Shown here piece by piece: positions 1-5,291 of a stretch of DNA of 7,341 nt. Numbering within the stretch: position 1 is the stretch's first letter; every line of letters begins with the position of its first letter. The DNA is taken from positions 1 through 7,341 of the forward strand of contig JAMFSG010000233.1 in assembly GCA_026225155.1 (NCBI GenBank). Direction: 5' to 3'. The stretch comes from Verrucomicrobiota bacterium (lineage in GTDB: Bacteria > Verrucomicrobiota > Verrucomicrobiia > Limisphaerales > UBA11358). A program made the translations under genes and the position numbers. The notes beneath the pieces were generated by a model. It was not told the DNA's origin and made no database searches. It worked only from the letters and a program-made list of their open reading frames with translations.

Positions 1-692
1 CGTTGTTCTTCTGGTTTAGATAAATCAAAGCTTGCGCACGGCTCTTTGTGGTCTATATGCCATCCACGTCCGTAATTATGCCAATTCATCCCGCGAGTGA
101 ATTGAGATTCCAAGTGTGCTTTGAATTGCTCCAATGAACAACCAAGCAGTTTCAAAGTCGGTGCTGATTTAAGTTTGCCTGCCAGCACTTTGTAAATACG
201 CGTTCTGAGCCTGCGCTTAATAAGAACGGATGGACAGCTTCTCCACTTCCAGTATTGTGACCGAGCAGTTTTGTTGAACGCCCATCTTGTTACTTCAGGG
301 TGATTATTCCAATGTTTGGACTCATCAAATCGTTTAAGCCTTTTGCGGTCTTGTTCGTATTGCGAAACCATCATCCGTCCAGCCAAAACCTCATCCGAAA
401 TCCTTCTGTTTCCCTTGACGTGTTGTGGTTTCATCCGGCTCGCATCAAATATTCCGGCCTTTTGCAAAACCTCTTTTACCTGATAGAAGCTTGTTCTGAC
501 TTCACAAGCGATTGGCTTTACGAACATGCCGCGTTGATATAATTCAAAAATTTTATCAACCCGTTCTTTCGCGATGTAACCCGTATTCTGTTTTTTTTGA
601 GCGAAGTAGCATGAATATGAACAATAAAATCCTTTCGCGTTTTTGAACGGATCAAAGCTTGTTCCGCAATGTTTGCAGATTTTCGTGTTCAT
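1..692 (-). CDS. HNH endonuclease-like protein, C-terminus beyond the window
   Basis: Translating the minus strand from the ATG at 692 gives at least 230 residues with no stop before the left edge. Residues 6-28 form a zinc-ribbon-like Cys pattern (C6-x2-C9, C24-x3-C28). Residues about 41-80 look like a helix-turn-helix segment. The end visible here (LLGCSLEQFKAHLE, then GMNWHNYGRGWHIDHKEP) matches the HNH-type module common in phage and free-standing nucleases, where WHIDH (211-215) supplies the metal-binding and catalytic histidines. The expected third part, an N...H/K stretch, would lie outside the window, so intactness is unknown. It begins 13 nt after the fumarase stop with no clear Shine-Dalgarno. 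Sampled lines are about 43-45% GC against about 60% in the fumarase gene, which suggests acquisition. Known relatives are mobile or phage-linked nucleases; the target here is unknown. Confidence 0.82.
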   Translation of the reverse strand, partial: MNTKICKHCGTSFDPFKNAKGFYCSYSCYFAQKKQNTGYIAKERVDKIFELYQRGMFVKPIACEVRTSFYQVKEVLQKAGIFDASRMKPQHVKGNRRISDEVLAGRMMVSQYEQDRKRLKRFDESKHWNNHPEVTRWAFNKTARSQYWKWRSCPSVLIKRRLRTRIYKVLAGKLKSAPTLKLLGCSLEQFKAHLESQFTRGMNWHNYGRGWHIDHKEPCASFDLSKPEEQ

Positions 693-705
693 CTTCAATT
701 CGCAT

Positions 706-1584
706 TTAATACAGCCATTTTTTTATTTGGCCGTCAACATCAAGTTCGACGCCCTGCCGCCGATATGCCCAGCACATGTAGCTGATGCTCACGAAAAAGG
801 ACGCAGGCACGCGATTCGCGGCGCAGATCTTTACGCCGAGCAACGTCGTCTTGCCGCCAAAACCCATCGGGCCGATGCCAAGTTCATTCGACGTTTTCAA
901 AATGTCCTGCTCCAGCGCGTCGAGTTCTGCGTTCGGATTGCGGTCTTCGAGCCGGCGCAGAAATTGCGTTTTGGAAAGTTCGTAGCCGGTCGCGCGATCG
1001 CCGCCGATGCACACGCCGAGAATACCCGGGCCGCAGCCTTTGCCCTGCGCCTGCAACACGGCGTCAAGGATCATTTTGCGGCAGCCGTCGAGATCGCGGT
1101 TCGCGTGTAGTTTTTCGTTCGGCAAAGAATATTGTGCGCCGACATTTTCGCAGCCGCCGCCTTTCAAAACCAGTTTCACGCTGACTTCCGGCGAACGATG
1201 TTGATGAAAATGAAACGCGGGCGCGCCGGGGCCGCAATTCGTGCCGTCGTTTTTGCCGGTGAGCGAATCCACGGAATTCTGGCGGAGAAAACCTTTCTTC
1301 GTCGCGGCCTTCACGGCTTCGCGCGCAGTCTCGGCGAAGGTGATTTGATCAAACCCGATCGGGCATTCGACGTAAAATAAAATGCTGCCGGTGTCCTGGC
1401 AGATCGGCTGCGATTTCCGTTTCGCGAGCGCGATGTTCTGGTCAATGATCTTGATGGCGTTGGCGGCGAGGGAATTTTTCTTTTCATTTTCCAGCGACGC
1501 GAGGATGGCCTGATGAACGTCGTCCGGAATTTCCGCCGACGTGCGGCGGATAAGTTCGACCAATGAATCTTGCAGTTGGCTCAT
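706..1584 (-). CDS. class I fumarate hydratase (Fe-S), alpha subunit / N-terminal domain
   Basis: A 292-residue protein of the class I [4Fe-4S] fumarase/tartrate dehydratase alpha family, which interconverts fumarate and malate in the TCA cycle in the cytoplasm. Visible motifs are ICQDTG (61-66), a Gly-rich DGTNCGPGAP segment (113-122), KGGGCEN (141-147), GKGCGPG (181-187) and CWAYRR (271-276). By spacing against E. coli FumA, C62, C184 and C271 are the probable cluster ligands (inference). The length equals a stand-alone alpha subunit. The beta subunit or C-terminal domain, which completes the active site in this family, is not present: the next gene is the HNH nuclease. The ATG at 1584 is chosen because the protein begins with the family's usual N-terminal helix; no Shine-Dalgarno is seen. 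It lies 33 nt after hicB and may be co-transcribed with it. A tartrate or other dehydratase cannot be excluded. Confidence 0.9.
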   Translation of the reverse strand: MSQLQDSLVELIRRTSAEIPDDVHQAILASLENEKKNSLAANAIKIIDQNIALAKRKSQPICQDTGSILFYVECPIGFDQITFAETAREAVKAATKKGFLRQNSVDSLTGKNDGTNCGPGAPAFHFHQHRSPEVSVKLVLKGGGCENVGAQYSLPNEKLHANRDLDGCRKMILDAVLQAQGKGCGPGILGVCIGGDRATGYELSKTQFLRRLEDRNPNAELDALEQDILKTSNELGIGPMGFGGKTTLLGVKICAANRVPASFFVSISYMCWAYRRQGVELDVDGQIKKWLY

Positions 1585-1606
1585 AAAAATTTTATGGAAA
1601 TCTTGC

Positions 1607-1624
1607 GGCTTGAAAACTCAAGCC
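1607..1624 (-). other. small hairpin across the hicB stop codon
   Basis: A perfect 7-bp inverted repeat (GGCTTGA / TCAAGCC) with a 4-nt loop overlaps the end of hicB and the start of the hicB-fumarase gap. No U-run follows immediately on the minus strand, so it is a poor intrinsic terminator. It could be a processing or partial attenuation site between the toxin-antitoxin genes and the fumarase gene, or a chance palindrome. Confidence 0.3.
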
Positions 1625-1854
1625 AGAACGGCTTCGCGCATGGCGCGGGTGGCGGGCGTGGGAATTTCTTTTCCGGCGCGGCTTAATTCCGCGATCTCTT
1701 CACGGACAAGAATACGCAATTGGTGAAAAACTTTTTCTTCGGTGTCGCCGTGGCAAACGCCGCCCCACGGAAATAAATCGGGACAATGGCCGACGTAGCA
1801 TTGATCGGCTTCGTCCCACAAAACAAATTTCAGATAACGGTCTTCAGTTTTCAT
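1618..1854 (-). CDS. hicB: HicB-family antitoxin
   Basis: A 78-residue protein matching the short HicB antitoxin type. The YVGHCPDLFPWGGVCHGDTE stretch (20-39) is the hallmark of the degenerate RNase H-like HicB fold and is followed by an amphipathic helix (about 40-58). Its expected role is to bind and neutralise the HicA mRNA interferase. Canonical HicB proteins often continue into a C-terminal ribbon-helix-helix or helix-turn-helix domain. Here only about 20 residues follow the core, so no DNA-binding domain is apparent and autorepression by HicB alone is doubtful (inference). The ATG overlaps the hicA stop in an ATGA and is preceded by a good Shine-Dalgarno inside hicA. The toxin-then-antitoxin order is usual for hicAB. 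Confidence 0.85.
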   Translation of the reverse strand: MKTEDRYLKFVLWDEADQCYVGHCPDLFPWGGVCHGDTEEKVFHQLRILVREEIAELSRAGKEIPTPATRAMREAVLA

Positions 1855-2051
1855 TTGGTCACCTCGCGAACAGCGTTGCGGACTTGTTTTTCTTGATAAT
1901 GATGCGCGTCGTCGCCGTCACGCCCGCTCAAAATCACCGCACCGGAAAATCGTTGATGGCGGAACTTGCGATGCGATCCTTTGCCGCCGACAGCCAATAT
2001 AAATCCCGCCTTTTCCAAGTCCGAAATCAACTGGCGAATCTTGCGCGGCAT
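1851..2051 (-). CDS. hicA: HicA-family mRNA interferase toxin
   Basis: A 66-residue protein of the HicA double-stranded-RNA-binding-fold toxin family, which cleaves mRNA on ribosomes or free. The N-terminus (MPRKIRQLISDLEKAGF) is typical, and GKGSHRKF (24-31) contains the catalytic histidine H27. The C-terminal half, with GDDAHHYQEKQVRNAVREV, matches a HicA subgroup usually paired with short HicB partners. The length is normal for the family. The reading frame stays open far upstream, antisense to the phosphofructokinase gene, but only these last 66 codons resemble a protein family, and the ATG at 2051 fits the HicA N-terminus exactly. No Shine-Dalgarno is seen. A putative promoter ends only 6 nt before the ATG, so the transcript may be leaderless. 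The gene is divergent from the phosphofructokinase gene. Confidence 0.88.
   Translation of the reverse strand: MPRKIRQLISDLEKAGFILAVGGKGSHRKFRHQRFSGAVILSGRDGDDAHHYQEKQVRNAVREVTK
1859..1865 (-). promoter_or_regulatory. ribosome binding site of hicB within hicA
   Basis: The minus strand reads GAGGTGA, then CCAA, then the hicB ATG. This is a strong anti-16S match at close spacing, located in the last codons of hicA. It gives the antitoxin its own initiation signal in addition to the ATGA overlap, while hicA has none. Confidence 0.6.
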
Positions 2052-2057
2052 TGGCTT

Positions 2058-2086
2058 TTGATACCACTTGAAAACAGCCGCGTCAA
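2058..2086 (-). promoter_or_regulatory. putative sigma-70-type promoter of hicAB
   Basis: On the minus strand TTGACG (2081-2086, 5 of 6 to consensus) and TATCAA (2058-2063, 4 of 6) are separated by exactly 17 bp. The -10 box ends 6 nt before the hicA ATG, so transcription would start at or next to the A of the start codon. The box lies in the 123-bp divergent region to the phosphofructokinase gene. I found no equally good promoter for the plus strand there. Based on consensus matching only. Confidence 0.4.
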
Positions 2087-2174
2087 TTGTCCGCGCACAG
2101 GCGGAAATAAATTCACGCAAAATTTTCAAACTTCTGCTCGACAAAATCTTTTTCTGAATTGAAATAGAACTCGC

Positions 2175-3302
2175 ATGGCCAAAACCAAACGCATCGGCAT
2201 CCTCACCGCTGGCGGCGACAGCCCCGGCCTCAACGCAGCCATCCGTGGCGTCGGCAAAACCGCGCTCGGATTTTACGGCATGGAAATCATCGGCTTCCGC
2301 GACGGCTTTCGCGGTCTTGTCGAAGATCGCAAACTCAAGCTCGACAGATCCACGCTCTCCGGCATTTTGACCGTCGGCGGCACGATTCTCGGCACGAGCC
2401 GCGATAAGCCGCATCGCATGGTCATTGACGGGCGCACGCGAGACATGACGAAAGTCATCTGCGAAAATTACGACAAATACGGACTCGACGCGCTCGTCTG
2501 CCTCGGCGGCGGTGGCACGCAGAAAAATGCGTTGCGTCTGCACGAAGCCGGCTTGAACGTCATCACGTTGCCGAAGACGATTGATAACGACGTCGCCATG
2601 ACCGACGCGACTTTTGGTTTTGCGACGGCGATGGATATTGCGACGGAAACCATTGATCGTTTGCACAGCACCGCGCACAGCCATCATCGCGTCATCATTG
2701 CGGAAATCATGGGCCATCGCGCGGGCTGGTTGACGCTCGGTTCCGGCATCGCGGGCGGCGCGGATGTAATTCTCATTCCCGAAATTCCTTACGACGTCGA
2801 AAAAATTTCCGCCGCGATCAAACAACGCAGCCGGCACGGAACCAATTTCAGCATCGTCGCCGTCGCGGAAGGCGCGATGAGCAAGGACGACGCGCGCGCG
2901 CTGGCCGCTGCGGAAAAGAAATTGGAACGCGCCCGCACCTTGCACGACAAAAAAGAAGCGAAGATCGAACTCGCGACGCTCGACGTCCGACACACCGGCA
3001 ACACGATGCGCCTTGCGAAACAGCTCGAAGATCTCACGCAACTCGAATCCCGCGTCACGATTCTTGGCTACGTTCAACGCGGCGGCACGCCGTCCGCCGC
3101 CGACCGTCTGCTTGCAACGCGCCTCGGCAGCGCGTGCGGTGATCTGATCCACGAAGGCATTTTCGGCGTCATGGTTGCCGCGCGCGGTGATGGCACCGAA
3201 CCCGTGCCGCTGGAAAAAGTCGCCGGCAAACGCAAAGCCGTCCCGCCCGATCATCAATGGGTCGAAACCGCACGCAAAGTGGGAACGTGTTTGGGAGATT
3301 AA
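2175..3302 (+). CDS. 6-phosphofructokinase, group III-like (ATP or PPi donor uncertain)
   Basis: A 375-residue cytoplasmic phosphofructokinase that phosphorylates fructose 6-phosphate in glycolysis. Motifs are TAGGDSPGLN (11-20), LGGGGTQKNA (110-119), PKTIDND (133-139, catalytic base region D137), HRVIIAEIMGHRAG (171-184), AEG (231-233) and GYVQRGGTPSAADR (298-311). It is about 55 residues longer than E. coli PfkA; part of the excess is a charged helical insertion (about 237-288). Against E. coli numbering, the Mg-binding D103 is Gly113, position 104 is Gly (ATP-like), position 124 is Lys134 (pyrophosphate-like), and H249, which contacts the sugar phosphate, is Tyr299. The Gly104/Lys124 combination resembles group III mixed-substrate enzymes, so the phosphoryl donor cannot be assigned from sequence. 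The start ATG gives the family's N-terminal strand directly; no Shine-Dalgarno is seen. It is probably monocistronic, with a strong terminator downstream. Confidence 0.93.
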   Translation: MAKTKRIGILTAGGDSPGLNAAIRGVGKTALGFYGMEIIGFRDGFRGLVEDRKLKLDRSTLSGILTVGGTILGTSRDKPHRMVIDGRTRDMTKVICENYDKYGLDALVCLGGGGTQKNALRLHEAGLNVITLPKTIDNDVAMTDATFGFATAMDIATETIDRLHSTAHSHHRVIIAEIMGHRAGWLTLGSGIAGGADVILIPEIPYDVEKISAAIKQRSRHGTNFSIVAVAEGAMSKDDARALAAAEKKLERARTLHDKKEAKIELATLDVRHTGNTMRLAKQLEDLTQLESRVTILGYVQRGGTPSAADRLLATRLGSACGDLIHEGIFGVMVAARGDGTEPVPLEKVAGKRKAVPPDHQWVETARKVGTCLGD

Positions 3303-3338
3303 AATAATTGCGAAAGCGTTCGCTCAAATTCAAATAAG

Positions 3339-3390
3339 GAAAGCAGGAATTAAGGAAAACCTTTGATTCCTGCTTTCTTGTTTTCTTTAT
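3339..3390 (+). terminator. compound intrinsic terminator after the phosphofructokinase gene
   Basis: A perfect 12-bp stem (GAAAGCAGGAAT 3339-3350 with ATTCCTGCTTTC 3366-3377) is capped by a second 4-bp stem (AAGG / CCTT around an AAAA loop) and followed by a U-rich tail (3378-3390). A smaller hairpin (GCGAA/TTCGC, 3310-3323) precedes it. This should isolate the phosphofructokinase transcript from the secretion genes. Confidence 0.85.
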
Positions 3391-3474
3391 TAAAGACTTC
3401 GCGCAACTTTTTACTTTCCATGCTGTTCACAAAAGAACTAAATATGGCCAGCACCTTTTGAAATCAGAATTTTG

Positions 3475-3496
3475 CCGCATCTCCATGCGGTTTTTT
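3475..3496 (+). terminator. terminator-like hairpin in the gspE leader (possible attenuator)
   Basis: CCGCAT (3475-3480), a CTCC loop and ATGCGG (3485-3490) form a perfect 6-bp stem followed directly by six T residues (3491-3496). It lies 29 nt upstream of the chosen gspE ATG and about 85 nt after the end of the phosphofructokinase terminator. As no gene ends between the two, this hairpin either attenuates transcription into gspE or ends a short leader RNA. I recognise no riboswitch aptamer in 3391-3474. The GGCCAGC motif occurs on both sides (3446-3452 and 3502-3508). Confidence 0.55.
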
Positions 3497-3525
3497 CTCA
3501 AGGCCAGCGGTTAGTTTTTTGCAGC

Positions 3526-5121
3526 ATGGACAGTGCGACCGGAAATTTTGGGAATGATTTCGGGCTGACAATTCAAGATACTGACATCTTGGCGACGCAA
3601 AGTTCTCCCCAAAATCCGTTGGACAATCTCGCCAAACTGGAAATTCCGCCGGAAGTCATCCGCACCCTGCCCGCCAACTTTGCAAAAAATCATCGCATCC
3701 TGCCTTTTGAAATTGTCAACGGCACGATCCACATCGCCACTGCTGCGCCCGGAAATCAGCGGGTCGTGGATGACATCCGTTTGCTGACCGGTTTGGAAGT
3801 CGAGGAATTTGCCGCGCCGGTCGAACAGATCATCGAGAAAATTGCCGAGTGTTATCAGGTCACGGTCGAGAAGATGATCGAGAACCTGAATCCGGAAAAA
3901 GCCATCGTCGGCGAAGGCAAAAATCTCCACGACATTGAGGTGATGGCGAATGAACCGACGGTCGTCAATCTGGTGAATCTGATCATTTCCACCGCGTTGC
4001 GCGAGCGAGCGAGCGATATTCATCTGCTGCCGTTTGAAAATTCGTTGCAACTGCGTTATCGCGTGGATGGTTTGTTGCAGGAAAAACCGCCACCTCCGAA
4101 GCAGCTTCACGCCGCGCTCGTTTCGCGCATCAAGATCATGGGCGATATGAACATCGCCGAGCGTTTCATGCCGCAGGACGGGCACATCCAGATCAATCAT
4201 CGCGGTTCGCGTGTAGACATTCGCGTGGGCACGATGCCGACGATTTATGGCGAAAGTCTCGTGATGCGTTTGCTGGAAAAAAATTCCCGCGTCTCCACCG
4301 CCGCCGAACTTGGGCTCGATGAAAAACGCGCCGCGTTGCTATCGCGGCTCGTGGAAAAACCGCACGGACTTTTTCTCACAACCGGCCCAACGGGCAGTGG
4401 CAAAACGACGACGCTTTATTCCATTCTGCAAAGCATTTATACGCCGGAATTAAAAATCATCACCATCGAAGATCCGGTGGAATATGAACTTCACGGTGTC
4501 GCGCAAATTCCCGTTCGTCCGAGCCGGAATTTTACGTTTGCGACCGGGCTGCGCGCGATCTTGCGGCAAGATCCCGATGTCGTGATGGTTGGCGAAATCC
4601 GCGATTCTGAAACGGCGGAAATCGCCATCCGCGCCGCGCTCACCGGCCATCAAGTTTTCAGCACGCTGCACACGAATGACGCGACCGGCGCGGTGACGCG
4701 TTTGCTCGACATGGGCGTCGAGGCGTTTTTGATCGCATCGTCGCTCGAAGGCGTTTTGGCGCAGCGGCTCGTGCGGAAAATCTGTCCAAATTGCCGCGTG
4801 GAATCGCCCATCACCGACGCGCTGCGCGATAAAATCGAAGCGTTGAGCGGACGCAAAATCGAAGGCGTTTTTTACACCGGCAAAGGTTGCGAAGAATGCC
4901 GGCAAGTGGGTTATCGCGGACGTATCGGCATTTTTGAACTGCTCGCCATCACGCCGGAATTGAAGGAATTGATTTTGCAAAAACGTTCCAACGCCGAACT
5001 GAAAACCGCCGCGCAACGCAGCATGATGACGATGCACCAGGACGCATTGCAAAAAGCGTCCGCCGGGTTGACGTCGCTCGAAGAAATCCTGCGCGTGTCA
5101 TCAGGAGATTTATCGGAATGA
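3526..5121 (+). CDS. gspE: type II secretion system ATPase GspE
   Basis: A 531-residue cytoplasmic hexameric ATPase that powers pseudopilus assembly. In order: a GspE/PilB N-terminal domain (about 38-110, LEIPPEVIRTLPANFAKNHR), an N2 domain with RASDIHLLP (161-169), Walker A GPTGSGKT (287-294), Asp box TIEDPVEY (313-320), Walker B region DPDVVMVGEIRD (349-360), His box with STLHTND (379-385), and a tetracysteine zinc motif C420-x2-C423 ... C455-x2-C458. All key residues are present. The ATG at 3526 is preferred to an in-frame TTG at 3472, because the longer form would run through the terminator-like hairpin and adds no family-like residues. PilB is the alternative, but a GspG with the T2SS-type C-terminus downstream favours GspE. 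The stop overlaps an ATG (ATGA), which was probably the original gspF start. Confidence 0.94.
   Translation: MDSATGNFGNDFGLTIQDTDILATQSSPQNPLDNLAKLEIPPEVIRTLPANFAKNHRILPFEIVNGTIHIATAAPGNQRVVDDIRLLTGLEVEEFAAPVEQIIEKIAECYQVTVEKMIENLNPEKAIVGEGKNLHDIEVMANEPTVVNLVNLIISTALRERASDIHLLPFENSLQLRYRVDGLLQEKPPPPKQLHAALVSRIKIMGDMNIAERFMPQDGHIQINHRGSRVDIRVGTMPTIYGESLVMRLLEKNSRVSTAAELGLDEKRAALLSRLVEKPHGLFLTTGPTGSGKTTTLYSILQSIYTPELKIITIEDPVEYELHGVAQIPVRPSRNFTFATGLRAILRQDPDVVMVGEIRDSETAEIAIRAALTGHQVFSTLHTNDATGAVTRLLDMGVEAFLIASSLEGVLAQRLVRKICPNCRVESPITDALRDKIEALSGRKIEGVFYTGKGCEECRQVGYRGRIGIFELLAITPELKELILQKRSNAELKTAAQRSMMTMHQDALQKASAGLTSLEEILRVSSGDLSE
5103..5107 (+). promoter_or_regulatory. Shine-Dalgarno AGGAG before the ATG at 5118
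   Basis: AGGAG lies at the end of gspE, 10 nt before the ATG that overlaps the gspE stop. It serves the 57-codon frame, not the present gspF start at 5288, which is preceded only by CTTGGAT. This suggests that 5118 was the original gspF start before the repeat element was inserted. Confidence 0.55.
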
Positions 5122-5291
5122 GCGAATTTTTTGAAATCACTGGTAGGGACATCGCGCTGCGATGTCCCTGTCGCCGAGCGCAGCGTCAGGCGACGGAACC
5201 GAACGTCGTTACGCGGACATTTCGCAAGTTCGTTGCGCCGCAACCCGGCGCGGACGGCTCAGCGCGCCATCCCTACCAATCTTGGATATGA
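5118..5291 (+). CDS. 57-residue bridging ORF through the inserted element
   Basis: An open frame from the ATG at 5118 to the TGA at 5289-5291. It begins MSEFFEIT; the first four residues equal the GspF N-terminus. It continues through the whole element without a stop and ends ...HPYQSWI. Both ends are ATGA overlaps: its ATG with the gspE TGA, and its TGA with the gspF ATG. It has a good Shine-Dalgarno. The peptide is Arg-rich, has a CPC motif and resembles no family known to me, so it is most likely a by-product of the insertion whose translation carries ribosomes to gspF. Whether the peptide is stable or has any function is unknown. Confidence 0.35.
   Translation: MSEFFEITGRDIALRCPCRRAQRQATEPNVVTRTFRKFVAPQPGADGSARHPYQSWI
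5141..5278. mobile_element. 138-bp MITE-like element between gspE and gspF
   Basis: The ends are 19-bp inverted repeats matching at 16 of 19 positions: TGGTAGGGA, three differing bases, then CGCGCTG (5141-5159), and its complement at 5260-5278. Inside are a perfect 11-bp palindrome with a 3-nt loop (5145-5169) and a 6-bp GTCGCC/GGCGAC stem (5170-5194). It encodes no transposase, so any movement would need one supplied in trans. Two of three forward frames are open across the whole element; the third is stopped only by the TAG at 5144-5146. Similar GGTAGGGA...TCCCTACC repeats are, to my recollection, frequent in Verrucomicrobiota genomes. Confidence 0.75.

Noticed and set aside
300..542. An 80-codon plus-strand frame opposite the HNH gene
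   Set aside because: The minus-strand frame carries the zinc-ribbon and HNH signatures and is open throughout; the plus-strand peptide has no family resemblance.
643..1110. A 155-codon plus-strand frame opposite the fumarase and HNH genes
   Set aside because: It is antisense to two genes with strong family motifs and has no recognisable domain.
1851..3257. A 468-codon minus-strand open frame spanning the antisense of the phosphofructokinase gene
   Set aside because: Only its last 66 codons (HicA, 1851-2051) resemble a protein family; the rest is Arg/Ala/Asp-rich antisense sequence opposite a clear phosphofructokinase.
3391..3474. A cyclic-di-GMP or other known riboswitch upstream of gspE
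   Set aside because: I could not find the conserved aptamer core motifs; only the terminator-like hairpin is supported.
3472..3525. In-frame TTG start giving an 18-residue longer GspE
   Set aside because: It would place the start just before a terminator-like hairpin, has no Shine-Dalgarno, and adds residues unlike GspE.
3511..4200. A long minus-strand frame opposite gspE
   Set aside because: It has the His/Arg/Asp-rich composition of an antisense shadow and lies opposite unmistakable GspE coding sequence.
5162..5287. Upstream ATG giving a 42-residue N-terminal extension of GspF
   Set aside because: The extension lies within the repeat element and the family N-terminus MSEFRYQA begins exactly at 5288.
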